DNA of 64,000 nt, from contig NZ_JAHEPS010000002.1 of the NCBI RefSeq assembly GCF_018596335.1, forward strand, positions 62,001 through 126,000, given 5' to 3'. Shown piece after piece: positions 8,837-16,698 of this stretch. The stretch's first letter is position 1; each line of letters starts with the position of its first letter. A model generated the notes under the pieces. It was not told where the DNA came from. It worked only from the letters and a program-made list of their open reading frames with translations, and did no database searches. Source of the stretch: Shewanella jiangmenensis (GTDB lineage: Bacteria > Pseudomonadota > Gammaproteobacteria > Enterobacterales > Shewanellaceae). The position numbers and the translations under genes are program-made.

Positions 8837-10012
8837 ATGAGCCAGTTTCAATCTATTGATGTTGCTAACTTTTATGACAGTGAAACCTTTGCGCGCATTC
8901 AGGAATTCGCCAAAGACAAGGCAACCCCTTTTGTGGTGATTGATACCAATATCATCGCAAAGCAATACGATGACATGGTAAGCAACTTTCCTTTTGCCAA
9001 TGTTTATTATGCAGTCAAGGCCAATCCTGCGAAGGAAATCCTGACCCTGCTCAGAGACAAGGGCTCGAACTTCGACATCGCTTCCATCTACGAGCTGGAT
9101 ATGGTGATGGCCGTGGGTGTGACTGCCGATCGCGTGAGCTTTGGCAATACCATCAAGAAGCGCAAAGACGTGCGCGCTTTCTATGAGCGCGGCGTGCGTT
9201 TGTATGCTTCTGATTCTGAAGCAGATCTGCGCATGATTGCCGAAGAAGCCCCCGGCTCTAAAGTGTATGTGCGTATCCTGACCGAAGGCTCACAGACCGC
9301 TGACTGGCCACTGTCACGCAAGTTTGGCTGTCAGAACGAAATGGCTTACGAGCTGCTGGCGCTGGCAAAAGAACTGGGCCTGGACCCTTATGGCATCTCT
9401 TTCCACGTGGGCTCTCAGCAGCGCGATATCGGCGCCTGGGATTCGGCCATCGGCAAGGTGAAGGTACTGTTTGAGCGTCTGCGCGACGATCACGGCATTA
9501 CTCTCAAGATGATCAACATGGGCGGCGGCTTCCCGGCCAACTACATCGACAAGACCAATCAGCTGGGTGTGTATGCTCAGCAGATCAAGCACTTCCTTAA
9601 AGAAGACTTTGGCGACGAACTGCCGGAAATCATTCTGGAACCGGGCCGCTCGCTGATCTCCAACGCCGGTGTGCTGGTATCAGAAGTGGTGCTTATCAGC
9701 CGTAAATCCCACACGGCGCTTGAGCGTTGGGTGTATACCGACGTGGGTAAGTTTTCCGGCCTGATTGAGACCATGGATGAAGCCATCAAGTACCCTATCT
9801 ACACCGAGAAGAAGGGCGAGCTGGATAAATGCGTGATTGCTGGCCCAACCTGCGACAGCGCCGACATCATGTACGAGCACTATGCCTATGGTCTGCCATC
9901 AGATTTGGAAATCGGCGATCGCCTTTACTGGCTTACCGCCGGTGCTTACACCACCACCTATTCAGCGGTGTGCTTTAACGGTTTCCCACCGCTGAAAGAC
10001 TACTACCTGTAA
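8837..10012 (+). CDS. Ornithine decarboxylase, type III (alanine-racemase-fold)
   Basis: PLP enzyme of 391 residues that should turn ornithine into putrescine, the first step of polyamine synthesis. It is of the eukaryote-like group IV decarboxylase class, not the SpeC/SpeF fold. Visible marks are YYAVKANPA (PLP lysine), SFHVGSQQ, MGGGFP, the PLP-phosphate-binding EPGRSLISNAG, and the catalytic cysteine in GPTCDSAD. The ATG at 8837 follows AGGAGA; the frame continues in front of it to a TTG at 8750, but the family starts here. Specificity for ornithine against lysine is assigned from the family, not proven. Confidence 0.87.
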   Translation: MSQFQSIDVANFYDSETFARIQEFAKDKATPFVVIDTNIIAKQYDDMVSNFPFANVYYAVKANPAKEILTLLRDKGSNFDIASIYELDMVMAVGVTADRVSFGNTIKKRKDVRAFYERGVRLYASDSEADLRMIAEEAPGSKVYVRILTEGSQTADWPLSRKFGCQNEMAYELLALAKELGLDPYGISFHVGSQQRDIGAWDSAIGKVKVLFERLRDDHGITLKMINMGGGFPANYIDKTNQLGVYAQQIKHFLKEDFGDELPEIILEPGRSLISNAGVLVSEVVLISRKSHTALERWVYTDVGKFSGLIETMDEAIKYPIYTEKKGELDKCVIAGPTCDSADIMYEHYAYGLPSDLEIGDRLYWLTAGAYTTTYSAVCFNGFPPLKDYYL

Positions 10013-10067
10013 TGGCTGTTTGCTCAGCTTAAGTCGCTGAACAGGCCGTAAGCCGGCTGCTAAGCAA

Positions 10068-10109
10068 GCCGGTAAAGAGCCGGTAAGCAGGCCGGTAAAG
10101 AGCCGATAA
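10068..10109 (+). repeat. 23-bp period direct repeat past the decarboxylase gene
   Basis: GCCGGTAAAGAGCCGGTAA (10068-10086) recurs as GCCGGTAAAGAGCCGATAA (10091-10109). Related AAGCCGG words lie just upstream. It sits between the stop codon and the terminator. Confidence 0.75.
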
Positions 10110-10113
10110 AAAG

Positions 10114-10139
10114 AAGGGTGCCCTTGGGCACCCTTTGTG
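10114..10139 (+). terminator. Terminator of the ornithine decarboxylase gene
   Basis: Hairpin AAGGGTGCCC / GGGCACCCTT directly after a 23-bp period direct repeat; followed by TGTGTTTTG. Confidence 0.7.
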
Positions 10140-10167
10140 TTTTGAAGCAGACGCTGTCAGCGTGACA

Positions 10168-10383
10168 TCAGTTGTCGTATGACTTGAGGATCTGGTGGAT
10201 TTCCTCTTTCAAATGCAGCTTTTTCTGCTTCAAGACTTTTAATTCCGGGGTCACTTCACTGGAAAGATGTTTCTCCATCTCAATGATCTCTTTATCCAGA
10301 TCATTGTGCTCATTGAATTTTCTAAGAAAATGCGCGTCTTCGGTTTTCAATTTGGTGATGAGTTCACGGTACTCTGGAAACAT
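10168..10383 (-). CDS. YdcH-like small coiled-coil protein (DUF465)
   Basis: Cytosolic protein of 71 residues, the normal length for the YdcH family. The family start MFPEYRELITKLK is at 10383 and is preceded by AAAGGACA with a 7-base gap, so I reject the start 13 codons upstream. The body is charged, heptad-like helix (LDKEIIEMEKHL, LKQKKLHLKEEIHQIL). The function of the family is unknown. A near-perfect CRP-type palindrome is centred about 78 bases upstream of the start. Confidence 0.87.
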   Translation of the reverse strand: MFPEYRELITKLKTEDAHFLRKFNEHNDLDKEIIEMEKHLSSEVTPELKVLKQKKLHLKEEIHQILKSYDN

Positions 10384-10453
10384 CGGCACTGTCCTTTTTG
10401 ATGCGTTGTCTTTCGGGTTCACCTTAACCCTACGCCTGTGTTTTTCGGCAAAA

Positions 10454-10469
10454 AGTGATCCGGATCACC
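10454..10469. promoter_or_regulatory. CRP-type operator between the ydcH-like gene and udp
   Basis: AGTGATCCGGATCACC is a 14-bp perfect palindrome (GTGA-N6-TCAC) flanked by AAAA and AATT, close to the CRP consensus TGTGA-N6-TCACA. It also contains TGAT-N4-ATCA, the FNR/EtrA core, so either regulator could bind. It lies nearer to the ydcH-like start (about 78 bases) than to udp (about 300). Confidence 0.6.
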
Positions 10470-10672
10470 AATTCAGATTGAGTTGGATAATCTAATGATT
10501 TTTAAAGATTTTATTTGTTGTTGATTGCTGGCTTTGCCAGCGGGATCACAAATGGCGGAATCGCCCTTTCGGGGAATGGAACAGCGTCTGCGGGCTGCTA
10601 TCTTATTAATCAGTGGATTAGTTTGTTTGGTAACTCTTTTACGACATAACTTTTACTGATTGGCAGAAATTA

Positions 10673-10688
10673 CGTGATCAAGTTAACC
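10673..10688 (+). promoter_or_regulatory. Putative CRP site in front of udp
   Basis: CGTGA-TCAAGT-TAACC matches the CRP pattern except for one base in the right half-site. It ends about 75 bases before the udp start. In E. coli udp is activated by CRP and repressed by CytR, which makes the site plausible. Confidence 0.4.
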
Positions 10689-10761
10689 TTATTGGCTTCG
10701 ATACTAGGTTAAAGTCGAAGTTATAAGATTTTTATTATCAAAAATGAAAGGGGTTTTCACA

Positions 10762-11520
10762 ATGGCAGATGTATTTCACCTGGGTTTGACCAAAGACATG
10801 CTCGATGGTGCCACGCTGGCGATCGTACCGGGCGACCCAGAGCGCGTGAAGCGCATTGCAGAGTTGATGGATAAGCCAACCTTCCTGGCAAGCCACCGTG
10901 AGTTTACCTCTTACCTGGCCTATGTCGATGGCAAGGCCGTGGTGGTGTGTTCAACCGGTATCGGTGGCCCATCCACCTCTATCGCCGTGGAAGAGCTGGC
11001 ACAGCTTGGTATCAATACCTTCCTGCGGGTCGGCACCACGGGCGCGATTCAGCCCCATGTGAAAGTGGGCGACTTGATTGTGACCCAGGCTTCAGTGCGT
11101 CTCGATGGCGCCAGTTTGCACTTTGCACCGATGGAATTCCCGGCGGTGGCCAACTTTGAATGTACCACTGCCATGGTGGCGGCCTGCCGTGACGCCGGGG
11201 TTGAGCCACACGTGGGCGTTACCGCCTCCAGTGACACCTTCTATCCGGGTCAGGAGCGTTATGACACAGTTTCTGGCCGTGTGACCCGCCGTTTTGAAGG
11301 CTCGATGCAAGAGTGGCAGGCCATGGGCGTACTCAACTATGAAATGGAGTCTGCGACCCTGTTTACCATGTGTGCTTCACAGGGCTGGCGCGCGGCCTGC
11401 GTGGCCGGTGTTATCGTGAACCGTACTCAGCAGGAAATCCCCGACGAGTCCACCATGAAGAACACCGAAGTCAGCGCCGTGTCTGTGGTTGTGGCAGCCG
11501 CGCGTAAACTGCTGGCCTGA
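10762..11520 (+). CDS. udp: Uridine phosphorylase
   Basis: Cytosolic salvage enzyme that splits uridine with phosphate into uracil and ribose 1-phosphate. The 252-residue product matches E. coli Udp nearly end to end: DVFHLGLTK near the start, IVPGDPERV (phosphate loop), [40 protein letters not shown] and NYEMESATL (ribose site). I start at the ATG at 10762, where the family starts; the ATG 18 bases earlier overlaps the AAAGGGG ribosome site. Confidence 0.96.
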   Translation: MADVFHLGLTKDMLDGATLAIVPGDPERVKRIAELMDKPTFLASHREFTSYLAYVDGKAVVVCSTGIGGPSTSIAVEELAQLGINTFLRVGTTGAIQPHVKVGDLIVTQASVRLDGASLHFAPMEFPAVANFECTTAMVAACRDAGVEPHVGVTASSDTFYPGQERYDTVSGRVTRRFEGSMQEWQAMGVLNYEMESATLFTMCASQGWRAACVAGVIVNRTQQEIPDESTMKNTEVSAVSVVVAAARKLLA

Positions 11521-11662
11521 TAGAAGGGAAGCCGCGAGTAGGTTCCAAGCTTGCTCGTATGGCCGTTATCGTGTGATTGCAAAGCGTGGTTCGGGGCACA
11601 GCTTCCAGCAAATGCCACTGTTCCATTGCCGTTTCCTTCGCAGTTAACATACTGACTTAATT

Positions 11663-11689
11663 AAAAAGCGCCCCAGTGGCGCTTTTTTT
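11663..11689 (+). terminator. Terminator downstream of udp
   Basis: Stem AAAAAGCGCC / GGCGCTTTTT with loop CCAGT and a T run, 143 bases past the udp stop. The stretch between holds no gene. Confidence 0.85.
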
Positions 11690-11785
11690 GTCGGCGAAAT
11701 TTACATCCGAAATGACATATTATGTCGCTATGTTAAAAAACTACTGATATAGTCGTTTCATCATGACACTGGATGGGAGGGGGAG

Positions 11786-12244
11786 ATGGAATTTTCAAAT
11801 CCGGTATTGGTGTGGGGCGGTGTTGGCGTGGTGCTGATGCTGGCCGAGGTGATAGTGCCCGGCGGCATAGTGATTCTGCTTGGGGCTGCCTGTCTGGTGG
11901 TGGCCGGCGCGCTGTGGGTCGGGCTGGTCGAAGGTTTGCCGCAAGCCTTTACCCTGTGGTTTATCAGCGCCATGGTACTGCTGCTCGCGTTTCGCAGTGT
12001 GACCCAACGTTTGGTTGGCGGCGATTCCCATGTCGATAACACAGACGAAGCGCTCGATATCTACAACCAGCTGGCGCTGGTGAAGGCCGATATAGGCCCG
12101 GGAGAAAAGCCCGGCCGGGTCGAGTTTCAGGGTGCCGAATGGCCCGCGCTCGGTGACGGCAGTCTGATTGCCAGCGGCGCCAAAGTGCGGGTGATCTGCC
12201 GCGAAAACATCTCGCTTATCGTCGAAAACCTCGGCGAAAAATAA
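11786..12244 (+). CDS. NfeD-like membrane protein
   Basis: Inner-membrane protein of 152 residues: two to three hydrophobic segments (residues 5-75) and a soluble OB-fold end (about 90-150, PGRVEFQGAEWPAL and GAKVRV). This is the short NfeD form, which partners SPFH/stomatin proteins; two such genes follow at once. The ATG at 11786 is preceded by GGGAGGGGGAG. It opens an operon of four genes that ends at the terminator at 14687. Confidence 0.87.
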   Translation: MEFSNPVLVWGGVGVVLMLAEVIVPGGIVILLGAACLVVAGALWVGLVEGLPQAFTLWFISAMVLLLAFRSVTQRLVGGDSHVDNTDEALDIYNQLALVKADIGPGEKPGRVEFQGAEWPALGDGSLIASGAKVRVICRENISLIVENLGEK

Positions 12245-12270
12245 CAGTTCAATGTGACAAGGACGGAAAT

Positions 12271-13182
12271 ATGTTGCTGTTTACCATAATTTTTCTATTC
12301 ATTTTATTTTTGCTCTACAAGCTGATGCTGGTGGTGCCCATGCGTGAGGTGGCTGTGATTGAGCGCCTTGGCAAGTTTCGCACCGTGCTTGAGCCCGGCT
12401 TTCACTTTCTTATTCCGTTTTTTGACCGGGTGGCCTATCGCCACGACACCCGCGAACAGGTGCTGGATGTGCCCAGCCAAAGCTGTATCTCCAAGGACAA
12501 CACTCAGCTGGAGGTGGACGGTCTGGTGTATCTCAAGGTGATGGACGGCAAGCTTGCCAGTTACGGCATTGAAGATTATCAGCTGGCGGCGGTCAATCTT
12601 GCCCAGACCACCATGCGCTCTGAAATCGGTAAGCTCACCCTGAGCGAGACTTTTTCTGAGCGGGACCGGCTCAATGAGTCGATAGTGCGTGAAATCGACA
12701 AGGCGTCTGAGCCCTGGGGTATCAAGGTGCTGCGCTACGAAATCCGCAATATCACTCCGTCGCACCACGTTATTCATACCCTTGAAAAACAAATGGAAGC
12801 CGAGCGTCGCAAGCGGGCGGAAATCACCCTCGCCAGCGCCGAGAAGGCGGCGATGATTAACCTCTCAGAAGGGGAGCGTCAGGAGGCCATTAACCTGTCA
12901 GAGGGTGAAAAGCAAAAGCGCATCAACGAAGCAAAGGGCACAGCGGCTGAAATTGCCATCATCGCCAAAGCCAAGGCTGAGGGCATGGCCATGGTGTCTG
13001 GGGCGCTGGCGGTCAATGGCGGTACAGAGGCGATGAACATGCAGCTTAAAGAGCAGTTTATCAAGCAGATAGGTGAAGTGCTGAAACATGCCGAAGTGTC
13101 AGTGGTGCCGGCGGAGCTGGCCAAACTGGAAGGCTTTTTCGAAGGCATGGATAAAGTCAGCCACACGCTGAACAAGGCATAA
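12271..13182 (+). CDS. SPFH/stomatin-family membrane protein (QmcA-like), copy 1
   Basis: Protein of 303 residues with one N-terminal membrane anchor (residues 1-22), an SPFH/band 7 domain (about 23-190, with VIERLGKF and NLAQTTMRSEIGKL) and a C-terminal coiled coil with repeats of NLSEGE-type segments. Such proteins build oligomeric cages or microdomains and often hold proteases; with NfeD upstream this is the common NfeD-stomatin module. It shares the domain layout with the next gene, so the two look like duplicated paralogues. Confidence 0.9.
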   Translation: MLLFTIIFLFILFLLYKLMLVVPMREVAVIERLGKFRTVLEPGFHFLIPFFDRVAYRHDTREQVLDVPSQSCISKDNTQLEVDGLVYLKVMDGKLASYGIEDYQLAAVNLAQTTMRSEIGKLTLSETFSERDRLNESIVREIDKASEPWGIKVLRYEIRNITPSHHVIHTLEKQMEAERRKRAEITLASAEKAAMINLSEGERQEAINLSEGEKQKRINEAKGTAAEIAIIAKAKAEGMAMVSGALAVNGGTEAMNMQLKEQFIKQIGEVLKHAEVSVVPAELAKLEGFFEGMDKVSHTLNKA

Positions 13183-13193
13183 GGAGAACAGCC

Positions 13194-14126
13194 ATGGAAC
13201 TGCCAGTACAAAGCGAATTGATAGTTATGGCCATCTGGGGCCTGATTTTCTTCATCTTTATCATTAAGTTGTTTCAGTCTATCCGTCTGGTGCCCACCAA
13301 GTCGGCCTACATAGTCGAGCGCCTTGGCAAGTATCACTCCACTCTGGATGCGGGCTTTCACACTTTGATCCCCTTTGTGGATAAGGTTTCATATATTCAT
13401 GATTTGAAGGAAGAAACCATTGATGTGCCGCCGCAGGAATGTTTTTCCAGCGATGAGGTGAAAGTCGAAGTGGACGGGGTGATTTATATGTCTGTGGTTG
13501 ACCCGGTCAAAGCCAGTTACGGCGTCACCGACTATCGCTACGCCGCGATTCAGCTGGCGCAGACCACCACCCGCTCTGTGATTGGCACCCTGGAGCTGGA
13601 CCGCACCTTTGAAGAGCGCGATGTGATCAGCGCCAAGGTGGTGGAAGTGCTGGATCAGGCCGGTGCCCTGTGGGGCATTCGGGTACACCGTTATGAAATC
13701 AAAAACATCACCCCGCCGGAAACCGTGAAAAACGCCATGGAGATGCAGGTAAACGCCGAGCGTGAGCGCCGGGCGCTGCTGGCCAAGAGTGAGGGTGACA
13801 AACAGGCCAAGATCAATCGCTCCGAGGGGATCAAGGCCGAGACCATCAACCGCTCCGAAGGTGAGATGCAAAAACGTATCAACGAAGCCGAGGGTAAGGC
13901 CGAGGAAATCCTCGCCATTGCCCGTGCCACCGCCGAATCCATCGAGCGGCTGGCGGCGGTGATTTCGGCGCCCGGCGGTCAAAACGCGCTGCGTTTGCAG
14001 CTCGGTGAGCAGTATCTTGCCCAGCTCAAGGGGCTTGGGCAGCAGGGAAGCCGTGTCGTGGTGCCCGCTAACATAGTTCATTTTGAACAGTGGATGGCCG
14101 CGATGGGTCTGGATGAGCGCCGCTGA
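13194..14126 (+). CDS. SPFH/stomatin-family membrane protein (QmcA-like), copy 2
   Basis: Protein of 310 residues with an N-terminal anchor (about 8-28), an SPFH domain (IVERLGKYHSTLDAGFH, QLAQTTTRSVIGTLELD) and a coiled coil carrying the repeated RSEGIKAE/RSEGEMQ pattern. It starts 11 bases past the previous gene with AAGGAGAA in front. Most QmcA proteins stand alone; two in a row with NfeD is a duplication that may form a mixed complex. Confidence 0.9.
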   Translation: MELPVQSELIVMAIWGLIFFIFIIKLFQSIRLVPTKSAYIVERLGKYHSTLDAGFHTLIPFVDKVSYIHDLKEETIDVPPQECFSSDEVKVEVDGVIYMSVVDPVKASYGVTDYRYAAIQLAQTTTRSVIGTLELDRTFEERDVISAKVVEVLDQAGALWGIRVHRYEIKNITPPETVKNAMEMQVNAERERRALLAKSEGDKQAKINRSEGIKAETINRSEGEMQKRINEAEGKAEEILAIARATAESIERLAAVISAPGGQNALRLQLGEQYLAQLKGLGQQGSRVVVPANIVHFEQWMAAMGLDERR

Positions 14127-14155
14127 ACGGCCTCAATCACAATAAGGAAAGAAGC

Positions 14156-14668
14156 ATGAAAAAGACACTGATGTCAGTAATGATTGGCGTGAGCCTGCTG
14201 ACGGCGCCGGTATTTGCCGGTGAGGCTGAGCGCCGCGCCCAGGTGGACGAGCTGCTGGTTGCCATGAAAGCCGATGCCCTGATGGATGCCATTTATGGTC
14301 AGATGGACGGCATGATCAGGCAGATGCAGGCGCAGATGCAAATCAAGGAAAGTGAGCGCGCCCTGGTCGAGGACTTTAACGCCAAGGTGGTTAAGCTGGT
14401 CAGCGACGAAATGGGCTGGGATAAATTGAAAGGGCCGATGGCCGATATTTATGCCCGCAATTTTACCGAAAAAGAAATTGCCGACATGCTCGCGTTTTAC
14501 CAGAGTGAAACCGGCAAGGCCATGGTAGCCAAAATGCCCCAGATGACCCAGGAGTCGATGCAAATCACCATGGGCATGATGCAGCAGATGATGCCGAAAC
14601 TGGACGCCTTGTCAGCTGACTTCAAAAAGCAGCTGGAGGCGTCACGTGCCCAAAGCAGCAAACAGTAA
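14156..14668 (+). CDS. Exported DUF2059-family protein
   Basis: Periplasmic protein of 170 residues with a signal peptide ending in TAPVFA|GEAE and a methionine-rich helical body. The DUF2059 core is visible in the NFTEKEIADMLAFYQSETGKAM stretch (read in two pieces). The function of this family is unknown. It is last in the NfeD-SPFH operon, 29 bases past the second SPFH gene, with AAGGAAAG before the start. Confidence 0.85.
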   Translation: MKKTLMSVMIGVSLLTAPVFAGEAERRAQVDELLVAMKADALMDAIYGQMDGMIRQMQAQMQIKESERALVEDFNAKVVKLVSDEMGWDKLKGPMADIYARNFTEKEIADMLAFYQSETGKAMVAKMPQMTQESMQITMGMMQQMMPKLDALSADFKKQLEASRAQSSKQ

Positions 14669-14686
14669 CTTGCTGCTTTAATGAAG

Positions 14687-14710
14687 AAGAGGGCCTTGGC
14701 CCTCTTTTTT
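14687..14710 (+). terminator. Terminator of the NfeD-SPFH operon
   Basis: Stem AAGAGGGCC / GGCCCTCTT with a 2-base loop and six T, 18 bases past the DUF2059 stop. Confidence 0.85.
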
Positions 14711-14724
14711 GTTATGTGAAATCC

Positions 14725-16200
14725 TCATTTGCGGTGCAGCAGAGGCTCAATCGCCGACGCTATGGCTATCAGGCGTGCGTCGCTGCCTTTACCGCTGAAC
14801 AGCGATAAGCCCAGCGGCATGTCGCCGGTTTGGGCCATGGGGAGGGTGATATGGGGGTAACCGGCCACCGCCGCCGGGCTCGAGGCACTGCCGCCATAAT
14901 GGTCACCATTGAGCACATCGATTTTCCAGGCAGGCCCTGTGGTTGGGGCTATCAGGGCATCGAGGCTGTGTGCGTTGATAAGCGCATCGATACCAAGCTT
15001 TCCGGCAAGCTCCTTTGCCCGCGCCTCGGCCTTGGCAAACTCCGGTTCGGTGCGGCCCTTACTGGCCTCACTCATTTCAAACAGTTCCTGACCAAAGTGC
15101 GGCATGGCCGTTTTGGCAGCGGCCCTGTTGGCGGCAATCAGGTCGGCGAGGTTTTTATGGGGCAGTGACGTGGTGGCAAGATAGTCGGCGATGGCGTCTT
15201 TAAAGTCCCACAGCAGCAACTGAAACTCAAGATTGCCCATTTCATCAAGGTTTGGCAGCTCAAGCCCTTCGATAACCGTCACCCCCGCCGCCTTGAGGGT
15301 ATCGAGGCTTGCGGCAAACGCGGCGTCGGTGCGCGGGCTGTAACCCATGAGATTTGCGACCACCCCAAGCCGTAATCCCTTGAGCTTGGCGTCATCTTTG
15401 TTGAGTTTCTCGCCCGATATCACCGCAAGCAATCGCGCCGCATCGGCCACGCTCCTTGCCATTGGGCCTGCGGTATCCTGCAGCGCCGAGATGGGAATTA
15501 TTCCTTCCTGACTTACCAGTCCCAGGCTCGGCTTGATGCCCACCACGCCGTTCATTGCGGCGGGGCAGGTGATGGAGCCATCGGTTTCTGTGCCAATGGC
15601 GAGTGGTGCCATGCCCAGCGCGACTGCCACTGCCGAGCCCGAGCTTGAGCCGCACGGGCTGCGGCTTGGGTCGTGGGCATTAAAGGTTTGGCCGCCAAGG
15701 CTGCTCCAGCCGCTGACACTGTGGCTTGAGCGAAAGTTGGCCCATTCACTCAGATTGGTTTTACCCAGAATGATGGCGCCTTCCGCCCTGAGTTTTTGGA
15801 TAAGCGGCGCATCGGCCTTCGGAAAATGCTTGGCCAGCAGCACACTGCCTGCGGTGTTGGCCATGCCATCGGCGGTATCGATATTGTCTTTGATAAGCAC
15901 AGGAATACCGTGCAGCGCGCCCATGGGTTTGCCCTGCGCGCGGGCGCTATCGAGCTGCTGCGCCTGGGCTTTCACATCATTTGCCAGGGTGATGACCGCG
16001 TTGTACCTGGGATTGTTATCGGCAATCACCTTGAGATAATGCTCGCTGATGTGCTCGGCCGAAAGCTCGCCACGGCGCTGCGCCTCCAGCAATCCGGCGA
16101 CATCGGCGCGGCTGAAATCATATGCGGGGGTGTTGGCGGCGGCACCAAAAGAGAGGGCTAAAAGTAAGCACAGCGCTTGGAATGAGTAGTTTAGCTGCAA
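14725..16200 (-). CDS. Exported amidase (amidase-signature family)
   Basis: Amide hydrolase with the Ser-cisSer-Lys triad of the amidase-signature family: the Lys in GIPVLIKDNID, and the glycine/serine stretch SPCGSSSGSAVAVALG with GTETDGSITCPA. A hydrophobic segment ending in LSFGAAANTPAY is a signal peptide, so it acts in the periplasm. The frame is open up to 16437, but that part reads as non-coding. I prefer the TTG at 16200 just before the signal peptide, with AAGGCG upstream; an ATG at 16302 is the other candidate. Substrate unknown. A structured leader and a 24-codon frame lie upstream on the same strand. Confidence 0.85.
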   Translation of the reverse strand: MQLNYSFQALCLLLALSFGAAANTPAYDFSRADVAGLLEAQRRGELSAEHISEHYLKVIADNNPRYNAVITLANDVKAQAQQLDSARAQGKPMGALHGIPVLIKDNIDTADGMANTAGSVLLAKHFPKADAPLIQKLRAEGAIILGKTNLSEWANFRSSHSVSGWSSLGGQTFNAHDPSRSPCGSSSGSAVAVALGMAPLAIGTETDGSITCPAAMNGVVGIKPSLGLVSQEGIIPISALQDTAGPMARSVADAARLLAVISGEKLNKDDAKLKGLRLGVVANLMGYSPRTDAAFAASLDTLKAAGVTVIEGLELPNLDEMGNLEFQLLLWDFKDAIADYLATTSLPHKNLADLIAANRAAAKTAMPHFGQELFEMSEASKGRTEPEFAKAEARAKELAGKLGIDALINAHSLDALIAPTTGPAWKIDVLNGDHYGGSASSPAAVAGYPHITLPMAQTGDMPLGLSLFSGKGSDARLIAIASAIEPLLHRK

Positions 16201-16369
16201 CGAGTAGCGCGCCTTGACGCGCAAAGGCTGATTGCCAAGTATCAGCGGAATTCGAAAAAAACTGATGCCAGAGAAGAAGATATTCACACAGCCGCCCATC
16301 ATCAACTGAAGATAAGGCCTAAGCTGCTGAAAACAATCAAAGGAGCCAAGCGGCGGCGTGGGCGCGGTT

Positions 16370-16444
16370 TCATCGGTCCCGCAGCTGAAACAACAAATAC
16401 ACGCTGGTGCCGATAAATACCGCCAGTAGTATGGCAAGTAACAT
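16370..16444 (-). CDS. 24-residue hydrophobic peptide
   Basis: The frame codes a single membrane helix ending in a charged tail (YLLFQLRDR) and is preceded by GAAGGAAACAACC, a good ribosome site. In pattern it resembles the first helix of MrpC/MnhC or the small KdpF protein, but I cannot place it in a family. It lies between a structured leader and the amidase. It could be a stand-alone small membrane protein or a leader peptide. Too short to be sure without comparison to related genomes. Confidence 0.4.
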   Translation of the reverse strand: MLLAILLAVFIGTSVYLLFQLRDR

Positions 16445-16590
16445 GGTTGTTTCCTTCAGCGCATTCAATCCTTAAGTGGCGGCGCCCCGGTCGTCCCTGA
16501 CCATGGCCGGAGTCTGGCTCGACTCCATTCCCCAACCAAGTGGGCGCCATCGTGGGGATAGTCCCCTTTCCCTTTCCGCCGCTGTTAAGT
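16445..16590 (-). ncRNA. Putative structured cis-regulatory leader RNA
   Basis: On the minus strand the 145 bases before the 24-codon frame can fold into several stems. GGGGA-CUA-UCCCC is at 16556-16568, and GGAGUC-GAGCCA-GACUCC and GGUC-AGGGAC-GACC hairpins follow. A long-range GGCGCCC / GGGCGCC pair encloses them as a multi-branch junction. This resembles a riboswitch-like layout, but I recognise no known family. Folding was done by eye only. Confidence 0.35.
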
Positions 16591-16698
16591 CCGCTGCTTG
16601 GCAGCAGTTTGCACTGAACGCGCGGCGACCTCTTTTTTAGCCCAAAATTGCCAAAATCGGCTGTGAAATGTTTTGAATTTTTTTGAATGTATTATTTA

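Noticed and set aside
16201..16437. A long N-terminal extension of the amidase
   Set aside because: It runs in front of a clear signal peptide and overlaps the 24-codon frame; its composition is not protein-like.
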